DNA of 64,000 bases, from contig JAUPFL010000001.1 of assembly GCA_030562215.1 (NCBI GenBank), positions 434,001-498,000 of the forward strand, given 5' to 3'. This document shows, piece after piece, positions 1 through 10,082 of the stretch. The notes below the pieces were generated by a model that did no database searches, had not been told where the DNA came from, and was given only the letters and a program-made list of their open reading frames with translations. The first letter of the stretch is position 1. Every line of letters starts with the position of its first letter. This DNA comes from Peribacillus frigoritolerans (GTDB lineage Bacteria > Bacillota > Bacilli > Bacillales > DSM-1321). The position numbers were made by a program, and so were the translations under genes.

Positions 1-236
1 CAAGGAAATTCTCCAATAACGGCAAACCCTAATGTGACCGCCGGGTTTAAATGCGCCCCGCTTATGGACCCCACTGCAAAAACACCCATGGTAACAGCCA
101 ATCCCCACGCAATCGTGATAACGATCCAGCCGGCATCTTTTGCATAGGAGCCCTTTAAGGATGAACCAGCACCAATACCTGCCCCGAATAAAACCAATAT
201 CATCGTACCTAATACTTCTCCCCAAAATGGAGTCAT
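1..236 (-). CDS. glpF: Glycerol uptake facilitator, 5' part only
   Basis: Aquaglyceroporin of the MIP family that lets glycerol cross the cytoplasmic membrane. The visible N-terminal 78 residues begin MTPFWGEVLG, contain a glycine-rich first membrane helix (FGAGIGAGSSLKG) and the first pore motif AHLNPAVTLG, whose NPA box is diagnostic. The rest lies outside the window. The start ATG at 236 follows a GGGAGG site. Upstream are a promoter with a cre box, a long terminator hairpin and glpP on the same strand, the order known from B. subtilis glpP-glpFK. Confidence 0.95.
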   Translation of the reverse strand, partial: MTPFWGEVLGTMILVLFGAGIGAGSSLKGSYAKDAGWIVITIAWGLAVTMGVFAVGSISGAHLNPAVTLGFAVIGEFP

Positions 237-284
237 GATAAAACGCCTCCCTGATAAATTTTTAAACCTTACCAACAAATAAAA

Positions 285-345
285 GGAGATCCGCAGCAGA
301 ACTATCTTCATAAAAAAATTATGAATAGATCTGTTGTGAATCTCC
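285..345 (-). terminator. glpF leader terminator, probable GlpP antitermination target
   Basis: In the untranslated leader of glpF the minus strand forms a long imperfect hairpin (GGAGAT at one base, ATCTCC at the other, about 25 bp per arm) followed by a T-rich stretch. In Bacillus such an inverted repeat in glp leaders is the site where glycerol-3-phosphate-loaded GlpP prevents termination; the neighbouring glpP supports that role here. Confidence 0.75.
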
Positions 346-379
346 TAGTCTCCGTCACATTTATTAACTTGTACTGTAA

Positions 380-408
380 AATATACTAGGTTATGAAAAC
401 GCTGTCAA
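380..408 (-). promoter_or_regulatory. glpF promoter with overlapping cre box
   Basis: On the minus strand TTGACA (403-408) and TATATT (380-385) are separated by exactly 17 bases, a near-consensus SigA promoter. Read on the plus strand, ATGAAAACGCTGTCA (393-407) matches the degenerate cre consensus WTGNAANCGNWNNCW at every fixed position and covers the -35 box, so CcpA binding should repress glycerol uptake when glucose is present. Confidence 0.8.
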
Positions 409-463
409 TATTTTGTGAAAAAAATTAATCTATTTTTCTGTAATTTTTTTCAATTTCCCCCTA

Positions 464-1005
464 TTAGACGATATCCCATAATTCAGTTTTTGAAGTGGTG
501 ATTGACGACGCCCCGGCATCAAGGGCATTCAGGACTTCATCCGAAGTACGTATGAGGCCACCTGCAAAAATCGGTGTCTGCAATCGTTCCTTCACTTCTT
601 TTATCATCCATGGCATAGCGCCCGGCAGTACTTCGATATAATCCGGCTTGGTTTTCTGCACCAGCTTATAACTTTTCTCAAGCGCATGTGAGTCTATTAA
701 AAGATTCGCTGGATGGCAATGACCCCCTTTTGCTTCGCCTTCAATATAACGTTTGATTTGGTAGAAATCAGCCCATAGGGATTATATTCCTGACAAATGA
801 ATTCTGTCGCGTACTCATCGCTTCTTATGCCATGGATCAAATCGACATGATAGATCATTTTCTTATTATGCTGCTTTGCCATCATGCTTACATTTTTCAA
901 TTGTGATATATGCAAATCAAGAAACACACCTATTTCATAGGAACTTTCTAGAAATCTTTCAAAATCCTTCATGCTTGCCGAAGCAGGCAAAATCTTCTGA
1001 TCCAT
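464..1005 (-). pseudogene. glpP: Glycerol uptake operon antiterminator GlpP, one frameshift
   Basis: GlpP binds glycerol-3-phosphate and the leader RNA of glp genes to allow read-through. The N-terminal part (MDQKILPASASMKDF) and the C-terminal part (IFAGGLIRTSDEVLNALDAGA, a TIM-barrel phosphate-binding region) are in different frames. Adding one T to the four-base run at 699-702 joins them as ...QRIFLIDSHALEKSYK... into one protein of about 180 residues, the family length. ATG 1005 is chosen because GAGGAGG lies just upstream. The gene precedes glpF on the same strand. Probably a sequence error, not a dead gene. Confidence 0.9.
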
Positions 1006-1177
1006 TATTATCCTCCTCATTCCCAGAAAAACTCAAAACTTCAAGTCATTTAGTATATTTTAAAGAGCTTGATTTATCAAACACATTTTTTCATGAACAA
1101 TGTCATCTTAACACTAACATAACTGGCACACTCTTTATAGATTGCAGCTAAGGATGTATGTAAAATATCCCCTTAAA

Positions 1178-1597
1178 TCATAAAGAAAGTTTCATTTTCA
1201 AAGCACCTTCGACGAGTTCATACGATTTAATTGTGCCAATGGGAATTTTTCTCACGATGCTCCACGCATTAGCATTCATTTTGATCGCTCTTTTTTCATA
1301 TTCAAAAAATGGCGGTCTGTTAAATATCCTTTGGTTGATGAAATTACTGTCAATTGGTTCCATTCCCACTAATTCAAACGTAATCGTTCTTCCTTCCACA
1401 TGAACCGGTTTTAATGTAATCCGGAAAGCTACGTCTTTCTTAAACATCATTTTCTTCACTTCCATCGTTCCGGAAAGCACAATATGCTTTGGTGTAATCT
1501 CGACTTTAATTTCCTGGCCAGATGATTTCATTTTTATGATTCTCTCTATCATGGCTTCAGTTACCGTTATCGGTATGCCACTTTTGAATGGACTCAT
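1178..1597 (-). CDS. Conserved hypothetical protein, 139 aa
   Basis: I do not recognise this protein firmly. It has no signal peptide or membrane helix, is rich in beta-type alternation (KVEITPKHIVLSGTMEV, RITLKPVHVEGRTITFELVG) and ends with the basic segment YELVEGALKMKLSL. The alternation resembles lipid-binding beta-sandwich families such as DUF2993, but that is only an impression. A GGGGG-containing ribosome site precedes ATG 1597. It is monocistronic, on the strand opposite to the S-box gene that follows. Confidence 0.6.
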   Translation of the reverse strand: MSPFKSGIPITVTEAMIERIIKMKSSGQEIKVEITPKHIVLSGTMEVKKMMFKKDVAFRITLKPVHVEGRTITFELVGMEPIDSNFINQRIFNRPPFFEYEKRAIKMNANAWSIVRKIPIGTIKSYELVEGALKMKLSL

Positions 1598-1700
1598 CCT
1601 TGCATTCCCCCACTCAAAGCATATGCCGGATTCCCTGATGCGGTTAATATTTCAGCCCGAATCAATAAACGGTATATTCTAAATATTCCAGCTCCAGCCC

Positions 1701-1729
1701 TTGACCTTCATAAAAACTACCTGTATAGT
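1701..1729 (+). promoter_or_regulatory. Promoter of the S-box transcript
   Basis: TTGACC at 1701-1706 and TATAGT at 1724-1729 are 17 bases apart and lie about 20 bases before the SAM riboswitch, so this is the likely SigA promoter of the yxjG leader. Confidence 0.65.
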
Positions 1730-1749
1730 CATAGTTAATTTAATAGACA

Positions 1750-1855
1750 ACTCTTATCCAGAGAGGTGGAGGGACTGGCCCTTTGATGCCTCAGCAACAG
1801 ACTGATCTTGTACTGTGCTAATTCCAGAAGTGTAAAAGCTTGAAGATAAGAAGAG
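1750..1855 (+). promoter_or_regulatory. SAM-I (S-box) riboswitch aptamer
   Basis: The closing helix CTCTTATC (from 1751) pairs with GATAAGAAGAG (1845-1855). Inside are the hallmark S-box pieces: AGAGAGGTGGAGGGACTGGC, CCTTTGATGCCTCAGCAAC and TGTGCTAATTCCAG. These are the conserved SAM-binding core and kink-turn. It is followed by a terminator that shares sequence with the closing helix, so SAM binding should turn off the downstream methionine-related gene. Confidence 0.96.
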
Positions 1856-1876
1856 TATATAGCTTTGTTGCCAACA

Positions 1877-1907
1877 CCTCTTCTTATTTTTAAGAAGAGG
1901 TTTTTTA
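1877..1907 (+). terminator. S-box expression platform terminator
   Basis: CCTCTTCTTA (1877-1886) pairs with TAAGAAGAGG (1891-1900), followed by TTTTTT. The left arm can instead pair with AAGAAGAG of the aptamer closing helix, giving the antiterminator expected of an S-box. Confidence 0.93.
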
Positions 1908-1934
1908 TTTTAAAAAGGAAAGAAGGAATGCAAC

Positions 1935-3038
1935 ATGTCCATCACATTAACGAAAGCACCATTCAGGGCGGACCACGTCGGAAGTTTATTAAGACCAGAA
2001 CGTTTACATATTGCCAGGAAACAATTTAGGGATGGTACCCTTTCGGCAGAGCAGCTTCGTGAAGTTGAAACCGAAGAAATCGAACGGATTGTCGATAAAC
2101 AAATTGAAGTTGGGTTAGAGGCCGTTACGGACGGTGAGTTCAGGCGAACATGGTGGCACTTTGACTTCCTCGAACATTTAAATGGCATCGAGGGATATGT
2201 TACTGAAAAAGGCCTCACATTCGATGGTGTGGAAACAGAGAGATATAATGTCCGCAATACCGGGAAGGTTTCATTCAACCCTGAACATCCCTTCATTCGT
2301 GATTTCATTGAATTGGACCAAATCGTGAACGGACGTGCAGTTGCCAAGCAAACCATTCCCAGTCCGAATCAATTATTTGCTGCAGGCATTCATAATGCAG
2401 ACATCTACCCTGATATTGAAGAATATGCAAAAGATATCATCAAAGCCTATCAGCACGCTTTGAAAGCCTTTTATGAAGCAGGTGTGCGTTATCTTCAATT
2501 GGATGATGTATATATTGCCAGACTTTCAGCTCCAGATTTCCAGTTCAAAGATGGAAAATATACGAGGGAACAGTTAATTGATCTTGCACTTCGTGTCATT
2601 AATGGAGCATTGGAAGGCAAACCAGAAGACCTTGTCGTCACTACCCACCTATGTCGCGGAAACTACCAGTCGACATGGGCGTTTGAAGGAAGCTATGCCC
2701 GTATCGCCCCAACTTTATTGGCAAAAGAAAAAGTGGATGGATTCTTCTTGGAATATGATGATCAACGCTCAGGGGATTTCAAACCATTGGAATACATTCC
2801 AAATGGCGGAGCACGTGTCGTCCTGGGAGTCGTCACTTCAAAAAATGGAGAAATCGAAGACAAGGAAGCTGTTAAGGCACGCATCAAAGAAGCCTCGGAA
2901 TTCGTTCCGCTCGAACAATTATGCTTAAGCCCTCAATGCGGCTTCGCCTCCACCCATCACGGCAACAAGCTAACCGAAGATCAGCAATGGGAAAAGCTGA
3001 AATTCGTCGTTGAAGCAGCAAAAGAAGTATGGGAATGA
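1935..3038 (+). CDS. yxjG: MetE-like cobalamin-independent methionine synthase family protein (YxjG/YxjH type)
   Basis: A 367-residue protein of the UROD/MetE_C-like superfamily, equivalent to the C-terminal catalytic half of MetE. Likely zinc ligands are visible: H238 and C240 in TTHLCRGN and C335 in SPQCGF. The N-terminal FRADHVGSLLRP is typical of the YxjG/YxjH branch, which in B. subtilis is also S-box controlled. The family transfers a methyl group to homocysteine; the actual methyl donor is not established from sequence. GAAGGA precedes ATG 1935, and an S-box riboswitch controls the gene. Confidence 0.9.
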   Translation: MSITLTKAPFRADHVGSLLRPERLHIARKQFRDGTLSAEQLREVETEEIERIVDKQIEVGLEAVTDGEFRRTWWHFDFLEHLNGIEGYVTEKGLTFDGVETERYNVRNTGKVSFNPEHPFIRDFIELDQIVNGRAVAKQTIPSPNQLFAAGIHNADIYPDIEEYAKDIIKAYQHALKAFYEAGVRYLQLDDVYIARLSAPDFQFKDGKYTREQLIDLALRVINGALEGKPEDLVVTTHLCRGNYQSTWAFEGSYARIAPTLLAKEKVDGFFLEYDDQRSGDFKPLEYIPNGGARVVLGVVTSKNGEIEDKEAVKARIKEASEFVPLEQLCLSPQCGFASTHHGNKLTEDQQWEKLKFVVEAAKEVWE

Positions 3039-3082
3039 TTATTTTCCGTAGGGTTTGAAACTTATTTACAGGATTCATACAA

Positions 3083-3114
3083 CCTAATCGGCTTTAAGCG
3101 TGCCGATTAGGTTT
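3083..3114 (+). terminator. Terminator after yxjG
   Basis: CCTAATCGGC (3083-3092) and GCCGATTAGG (3102-3111) form a perfect 10-bp stem; the T tract is short. Confidence 0.6.
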
Positions 3115-3167
3115 ACACTTAAAATCCGAAAGCAAACAAAAAAGAACGGCCACCTGCACGTCCCTTT

Positions 3168-3693
3168 TTACTTGCAGCTATCATCATCATCATCCATTTT
3201 CTTCACAAATATATCATCCGTCACCCTATCTTCCAGCTTGTTCCTCAAGGCCAATTCCGCAGCCTTCCCATCACTAGGCGATCCGTCCGAGAAATACATA
3301 GGAAACAAGGAGAAAAACATAATATAGAATGAAAAATAGATAAATTGATACCAGATTACCGAGCTGTCCAGGATATTCTGATACACTAAGCTATATATGA
3401 TCAGCATGCTGATCAAATTAAAGATAGCCCCCTAAATAGATCAGCGTATTCGTCAATCGATTATCATGTTTCAATCCCTTGAACTCGCAAGTCCCATTCC
3501 AAAAATAATATTTCCTCACTTCTATGTTCCGAAAGGCGAAAAGCTTATTACCACAACCGATCAAGATTTTCTTTTCTGATCCCCCAAAGATCGTAACAAA
3601 GAAAATATGCCCGCTCAAATGTATCAGTGTAACGATCGGCATGATCAAAAAAAAGGAAAATAGAAATTTAATGATATCAGAGAGACCAAACAT
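3168..3693 (-). pseudogene. M50-like membrane protein with degenerate active site, one frameshift
   Basis: About 175 residues with four or so hydrophobic segments. The first helix carries TLIHLSGHIFFV, which sits where site-2 proteases have HExxH, but the catalytic Glu is replaced (HLSGH). The second part has FPMYFSDGSPSDGKAAE, resembling the M50 motif around the third metal ligand. One missing G in the run at 3428-3432 (minus strand) breaks the frame; restoring it gives LGGAIFNLISM, a typical M50 segment. AGGAGGGG lies 11 bases before the start. Inferred: a membrane protein of M50 fold that has probably lost protease activity. Confidence 0.6.
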
Positions 3694-3899
3694 ATATAAC
3701 TACCCCTCCTCACCAGAGCCATTTCTTTACCAGGATGCTACTCTGATACCCTGCCCACACTAGTTATAACTAGTAAATTTTCACAGTGGTAATATGTTGC
3801 TTTCCACAAGTGATAAGAGGATAATCGTACTCCTTCTGCTTAATTTGGACTGTTTCCAACATATCGAACCCGGAAAAGTGATAGCCTTTACATCTTTAT

Positions 3900-5000
3900 T
3901 TAGCGATTGGGGGTGCGAAGAATTTCTGCGTTGTTTTGTCCTGGCCTCAAGCCTGCATGTTTATATTCAGGGGTGAAAACCGATGTTTTGATCGGGCAGG
4001 CGATTTGCTTTTGGACATTTCCTTTTCCGTCAGGTACCTCGACGATCATTCCCCTCGCCTTCAATTGGGGGTGCTCGGCCGCTTCGGTGAAGGTCAGCAC
4101 TGGTTCTGCACAGGCCTCGAAATCAGCGAATATCTTCTGCCATTCATGAAAATCCCTTTCGAGGAAAGCCAGTCGGACGGCCGTTTTAAACCTGATTCCG
4201 CTTTCTTCATCGCTTTTCATGCTCAATTCATATAATTCGGGTGCACCGATGGCTTCACATAATGCTTTTCGAAAAGGGGGCTCAAGGCTTCCTACCGAAA
4301 AATAGCGTCCGTCTTTCGTTTCGTAAAAGTCATAAAAGGACCCTCCGTTCAACATCAGTTTTTCTGGTTCAAGCTCAAGGCCCCCTTGCAGATTCAAAGG
4401 TGCAGATATGGCATTCAAGGCAAAACTGCAGTCGGTCATGCTTATGTCGATGGCTTGGCCGAATCCTGTTCTTTCCCTGTGAATGACTGCAGATAATATA
4501 CCGATGACAGCATGCAGCGAGCCTCCGGCAAGATCTGCTATTTGGGTTCCGTTTTTTGCCGGGCCGGCCTTTTTCGTACCGGAATAGCCTGATAGGCCTG
4601 CAATCGAAATATAATTGATATCATGTCCCGGTCGGTCTTTATAGGGACCAGTCTGGCCGAAGCCCGTGATAGAACAGTAAATCAGCTTTGGATTGATCGA
4701 TTTTAATGCCCCATACCCCAGTCCGAGGCGTTCCATGACACCTGGACGGAATTGTTCAATGACGATATCGTATTCCGTCACTAGGTTTTTTACGGATTCG
4801 ATTGACTCGGATTGTTTTAAATCCAGTGTGATCGACTGCTTCGATCTGTTAAGATATTGGTTCACACCCCATGAATCCTTTGCTCCCGGCCTCTCCACCT
4901 TCAAAACATCCGCTCCTAAATCCGCTAGCATCAAAGTGGCAAATGGGCCGGGCAGTAACGTTGAAAAGTCCAATACTTTTAAATGAGTCAATAAGGTCAT
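3900..5000 (-). CDS. CaiB/BaiF family protein, alpha-methylacyl-CoA racemase type
   Basis: Type III CoA-transferase family, 366 residues, cytoplasmic. Counting from ATG 5000, His126 lies in GHDINY and Asp156 in QIADLAGG, the same positions as the acid-base pair of mycobacterial alpha-methylacyl-CoA racemase, so racemisation of 2-methylacyl-CoA is more likely than CoA transfer. N-terminal FSTLLPGPFATLMLADLGAD is the family CoA-binding signature. ATG 5000 is preferred over the more upstream codon because GGGAAGG precedes it. It stands alone behind two hairpins that end the permease transcript. Confidence 0.85.
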   Translation of the reverse strand: MTLLTHLKVLDFSTLLPGPFATLMLADLGADVLKVERPGAKDSWGVNQYLNRSKQSITLDLKQSESIESVKNLVTEYDIVIEQFRPGVMERLGLGYGALKSINPKLIYCSITGFGQTGPYKDRPGHDINYISIAGLSGYSGTKKAGPAKNGTQIADLAGGSLHAVIGILSAVIHRERTGFGQAIDISMTDCSFALNAISAPLNLQGGLELEPEKLMLNGGSFYDFYETKDGRYFSVGSLEPPFRKALCEAIGAPELYELSMKSDEESGIRFKTAVRLAFLERDFHEWQKIFADFEACAEPVLTFTEAAEHPQLKARGMIVEVPDGKGNVQKQIACPIKTSVFTPEYKHAGLRPGQNNAEILRTPNR

Positions 5001-5132
5001 CAGCCGTGCACCTTCCCTTTCCCTTGGAAATATTAAAAGCTTTCCCGCCGTTCTGTACATGCAATTTAGCAGAGTTTACGATTATCATATAACACCTCAC
5101 TCAAGATTTGTATAAATTTCCATTCGACAAAA

Positions 5133-5168
5133 AATCAAAGGCTAGGAATCAGATTCCTAGCCTTTGAT
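5133..5168. terminator. Hairpin between permease and racemase genes
   Basis: ATCAAAGGCTAGGAATC (5133-5149) and its exact complement (5152-5168) form a 17-bp stem with a two-base loop. It lacks a long T run on either strand, so it may act as a processing hairpin rather than a strong terminator. Confidence 0.6.
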
Positions 5169-5193
5169 AATGAGCTTATACAAAACAAGTAAA

Positions 5194-5225
5194 AGCCGGA
5201 CAATTTAAAACTGAATTGTCCGGCT
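5194..5225 (-). terminator. Terminator after the amino acid permease
   Basis: AGCCGGACAATT and AATTGTCCGGCT form a 12-bp stem just after the permease stop codon; the minus strand continues with TTTT. Confidence 0.75.
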
Positions 5226-5243
5226 GCTTTACTTTAAGCTTGT

Positions 5244-6725
5244 TCATTCATATTTTTTGTCAAAGTCAAATTCGACTTCATCAAGTTTAACGAATTTGGT
5301 CTTTCTTACCAGTTTATAACCAAACCATAGACCAAGGAAAAGCGGGATTCCCAGGTATGCAGCTATTACACTGCCCCAATCGATATGGTCTGAGAAAAAG
5401 GCCTGGATATTTTGGGACAGGATGACGATCATGCCAATTAAAATGGCAAAGATCGGTCCAATCGGGAACCATAATGCCTTATATGGCAGCTTCTCCAATG
5501 AATGGCCTTGAGCGATGAATGCTTTCCGGAAACGGTAATGGCTGATGGAAATGCCCAGCCAAAAGATGAATCCTGTAATTCCAATGGCATTCATTAACCA
5601 AATATACACTTTACCATCACCGAATATGGAAGCTAAAAAGGCCAGCATGCCGATGGAACATGTCAAAATCATGCCTGCAACCGGTACTCCGCGTTTATTA
5701 AGTTTTGCAAACAAACGAGGTGCTTGCCCATCCTTTGCCATTGAATATAACATACGCGTAGATGCATATAGACTAGAGTTACCTGCAGATAAGACCGCTG
5801 TTAAAATGACGGCATTCATAAGCGAAGCAGCAAAGGCCACTCCAGCTTTTTCAAAGATGAGCGTGAATGGGCTTACCATGACGTTATCACCTTGTAAACT
5901 TGGGTTCGTATAAGGGATAAGCAGTCCTATTACGAAGATTGCCAATACGTAAAAGAGCAAGATCCTCCAGAAGACACTTTTAATCGCCTTCGGTATATTC
6001 CGTGCAGGATCTTCACTTTCCCCGGCAGCCACACCGACAATTTCGGTACCTTGAAAAGAAAAGCCAGCGGCTATGAAAACGATGAAGACACCCATGAACC
6101 CACCCGGGAAAGGAGCGTCATCGACGGTGAAGTTTTTAAATCCAACTGCTTCGCCACCCATAATGCCGACGATCATTAGCAGTCCGACGATTATAAAAAT
6201 AACGATTGCTGTTACTTTTATGAAGGAAAACCAGTATTCCCCTTCACCATATCCTTTAACGGATAAATAGTTCAATAGGAAGATGAGAACCAAGAATGAT
6301 GAACTCCATAACAATGATGGACTATTCGGAAACCAGAATTTCATGATCATTGTCGAGGCTGCCAACTCTGCGGCTATCGTCATCGACCAATTGAACCAAT
6401 ATGTCCATCCCAAGGCAAAACCAAATGCCGGATCGACGAATTTAGATCCATAGGTACTGAAGGATCCGCTTGTCGGCATAAAGGCTGCCAGTTCCCCTAA
6501 GCTCGTCATCACAAAGTACACCATTGCCCCAACTAAGGCATAAGCAAGTAGCGCGCCGCCTGGCCCAGCTGTATGGATGGCTGCCCCGCTGCTTAGGAAC
6601 AGCCCGGTGCCAATAGCGCCGCCAATGGAAATCATCGTTAAATGGCGGGATTTTAAACCGCGCTTTAATTCTTGTTCTTCTTGCTGTGGAGGTTGCAAGA
6701 TGTCATTTTCTTGTTTTGGTATCAT
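5244..6725 (-). CDS. APC-family amino acid permease, LysP-like
   Basis: A 493-residue amino acid:proton symporter of the AAT subfamily with about 12 membrane helices. The first helix carries GGAIGTGLFLSSG, the unwound substrate-binding motif; PTSGSFSTYGSKFVDPAFGF and EIVGVAAGESEDP are typical of LysP-type permeases. The terminal tails are charged and cytoplasmic. Lysine is the best guess for substrate, but relatives move other amino acids. The frame is intact. The upstream region has a cre-like box, suggesting catabolite control. Confidence 0.85.
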   Translation of the reverse strand: MIPKQENDILQPPQQEEQELKRGLKSRHLTMISIGGAIGTGLFLSSGAAIHTAGPGGALLAYALVGAMVYFVMTSLGELAAFMPTSGSFSTYGSKFVDPAFGFALGWTYWFNWSMTIAAELAASTMIMKFWFPNSPSLLWSSSFLVLIFLLNYLSVKGYGEGEYWFSFIKVTAIVIFIIVGLLMIVGIMGGEAVGFKNFTVDDAPFPGGFMGVFIVFIAAGFSFQGTEIVGVAAGESEDPARNIPKAIKSVFWRILLFYVLAIFVIGLLIPYTNPSLQGDNVMVSPFTLIFEKAGVAFAASLMNAVILTAVLSAGNSSLYASTRMLYSMAKDGQAPRLFAKLNKRGVPVAGMILTCSIGMLAFLASIFGDGKVYIWLMNAIGITGFIFWLGISISHYRFRKAFIAQGHSLEKLPYKALWFPIGPIFAILIGMIVILSQNIQAFFSDHIDWGSVIAAYLGIPLFLGLWFGYKLVRKTKFVKLDEVEFDFDKKYE

Positions 6726-6744
6726 AATTTTTCATCCCTTTCTA

Positions 6745-6760
6745 TATAAGCGCTTTCATA
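6745..6760 (-). promoter_or_regulatory. cre-like box upstream of permease
   Basis: On the minus strand ATGAAAGCGCTTATA matches WTGNAANCGNWNNCW except at the last C. It lies 20 bases before the permease start codon, a position where CcpA would block transcription or initiation. Confidence 0.4.
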
Positions 6761-6920
6761 TATGGGGAAATCCATTTAATAAATTTTCCTATTTCATAAA
6801 CTTTCAAATAGATCTAATTTACAATTCGAATTCCTTTTCTGAATATATGCAATTTTCATGCCAGATTTACAAAACGCAATATTCCACAAATTATTTTAAA
6901 AAATACCTTCAATAGACAAA

Positions 6921-6986
6921 TTTTTTTGCACTTTACGCCACGTTTTTTTGCACATTATGCCATGTTTTTTTGCACTTTTATTCATT
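6921..6986 (+). repeat. Three 22-bp tandem repeats with a T7GCAC core
   Basis: TTTTTTTGCAC occurs at 6921, 6943 and 6965, an exact 22-bp period. The first two units share the pattern T7GCAC-TTA-GCCA-G (with small differences); the third keeps the core and then diverges. The array lies between the divergent permease and protease genes, in very AT-rich DNA. Confidence 0.85.
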
Positions 6987-7140
6987 TGGATTAATTTAAA
7001 TACATTCCAAATATTACTAAAAGAATATATTCAAAGAATATTTCTATTAAAATCCATTTTTCTCCATTTTATTCCTTTAAATGTCATATTTTTTGCGAGT
7101 TTTCTCCATTTGATAATAATATGAAACGATGTAAAAATGA

Positions 7141-8793
<1,653 letters not shown>

Positions 8794-8811
8794 GAGATTT
8801 ACCTATATATC

Positions 8812-8850
8812 AAACACCTCCCTAGCTTCACTTCTAGCGGAGGTGTTTTT
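8812..8850 (+). terminator. Terminator after the neutral protease gene
   Basis: AAACACCTCC-CTAG pairs with CTAG-CGGAGGTGTTT and is followed by a T run. Confidence 0.9.
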
Positions 8851-9081
8851 CTTATATATTGTAATGACTTCAACCTTCCGAGGATCATTTCGGCCGTTCG
8901 TTACCATTTTTCGTCCTTCATGTGAAGAATTCCGTCCTACGGCACAGATAGAGCCTCAATAAAAACAATCTGGGCCGTTTGCTAAAAATGATTAATTCCG
9001 TAAAATAGTTGCTTTTCTCCTTATTAACTGTCAAGCTTAGATGATCTGGACTATATTGAATAGAACAAGTAGGTGACGAAC

Positions 9082-9483
9082 ATGATTGAAGTTAAAACTT
9101 CCACACTCAGTGATGGTGAGTTCAATAGAGGCGTATTCGCAACACGAGATATTAAAAAAGGTGAGCTTTTGCATGAGGCACCTGTCATTGCATATCCGAA
9201 CGAGGAGCATGTTTTCATAGAGAAAACATTGCTGGCTGATTATGCGTTTGAATATGGAATTAACCATACTGCCATGCTTTTAGGCTATGGCATGCTGTTT
9301 AATCATTCTTATACACCCAACGCTACGTATGACATAAACTTCAAGAATCATACGTTTGATTTCTTTGCTTACACCGACATAAAGGCAGGAGAAGAAATCC
9401 TGATCAATTATAATGGTGAAGTCGATAATGAGGATCCGCTTTGGTTCAATAAAGAAAATGACGGCGAAGATGAAGCTGAATGA
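9082..9483 (+). CDS. Small SET-domain protein
   Basis: A 133-residue protein consisting almost entirely of a SET domain, the fold of protein lysine methyltransferases. Visible motifs: RGVFATRDIKKGELL at the start, LFNHSYTPNATY (the NHS motif that binds S-adenosylmethionine) and EEILINYNGE (catalytic Tyr region). No Cys-rich post-SET region. Substrate unknown; small bacterial SET proteins of this kind are poorly studied. ATG 9082 is preferred since AGTAGGTGA lies just upstream. The acidic C-terminus (NDGEDEAE) is a tail. Confidence 0.88.
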   Translation: MIEVKTSTLSDGEFNRGVFATRDIKKGELLHEAPVIAYPNEEHVFIEKTLLADYAFEYGINHTAMLLGYGMLFNHSYTPNATYDINFKNHTFDFFAYTDIKAGEEILINYNGEVDNEDPLWFNKENDGEDEAE

Positions 9484-9621
9484 TCATTGATCCTTCATGA
9501 AAGCACTTGTACTTTTGAATACCTTTCCAAGGTCTTCGAAAGAAACGGGTGCTTTTCCTTTTACGGCATGAATTCACTGGGATTTTAATCGTTAATGGTT
9601 TACTAAGAGAAAAGCAATGAA

Positions 9622-9656
9622 AAAAGCCCCATTAAGAATAACTTAATGGGGCTTTT
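9622..9656. terminator. Bidirectional-looking terminator
   Basis: AAAAGCCCCATTAAG (9622-9636) and CTTAATGGGGCTTTT (9642-9656) form a perfect 15-bp stem; it ends the SET gene transcript. Confidence 0.85.
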
Positions 9657-9693
9657 TGAATCGGAATGCTCGCATCCCGAACCATGATTTATT

Positions 9694-9790
9694 ACACTCT
9701 CTAGATTGGAGAAATTCGCATCACTCCTGCCAACCGAGACTCCATTTGAGCCAGGAGGCTTGGCAAACAGTCGACGGAAATTAATGGTTC
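9694..9790 (+). repeat. Degenerate copy of intergenic repeat family B
   Basis: Shares with the better copies at 34.9-35.3 kb and 63.1 kb the blocks GGAGAAATT, CACTCCTGCC, CCGAGAC, CTTGGCAAACAGTCG and CGGAAA in the same order, with deletions between. It is in the gap before a small minus-strand gene. Confidence 0.6.
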
Positions 9791-9802
9791 TTCTATTTCA
9801 CC

Positions 9803-9991
9803 TTAACGTACGGATGGGTTACTTGATTTAGTTTTGGTTATTGATTGGAATTGGCTCTTAACCTTATCAATGGTTTCTGGGGTGGCTAGGGATCTTATTT
9901 GACTCATGGTTTTTTCACGGGTTTTCTTATTGCGCATTAAAAATGCAGCTGCTCCTATCAGGACGGTTCCAAGCATTTTGTTTGATGGCAT
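9803..9991 (-). CDS. Small hypothetical protein, 62 aa
   Basis: Starts at ATG 9991 behind a strong AAGGAGG. A short hydrophobic stretch (LGTVLIGAAAFLM) is followed by a basic region and a polar tail, so it could be a small membrane-associated protein. Function not recognised. Confidence 0.65.
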   Translation of the reverse strand: MPSNKMLGTVLIGAAAFLMRNKKTREKTMSQIRSLATPETIDKVKSQFQSITKTKSSNPSVR

Positions 9992-10082
9992 GTTAGTTTC
10001 CTCCTTCAAGTTAGTCATATATAGTATTCCCTCTATCAGCTGATTTAAACAAAAGCATCCTTTTGAAAGAGCGGTCCCGCTT

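Noticed and set aside
876-1151. 91-codon plus-strand frame opposite glpP
   Set aside because: It is antisense to the conserved glpP start and has no family resemblance or ribosome site.
6921-6986. SigL (sigma-54) -24/-12 promoters on the minus strand in the T7GCAC array
   Set aside because: The minus strand reads TGGCATAATGTGCAA, but GG and GC are two bases too close for a sigma-54 promoter, and the same holds for every unit.
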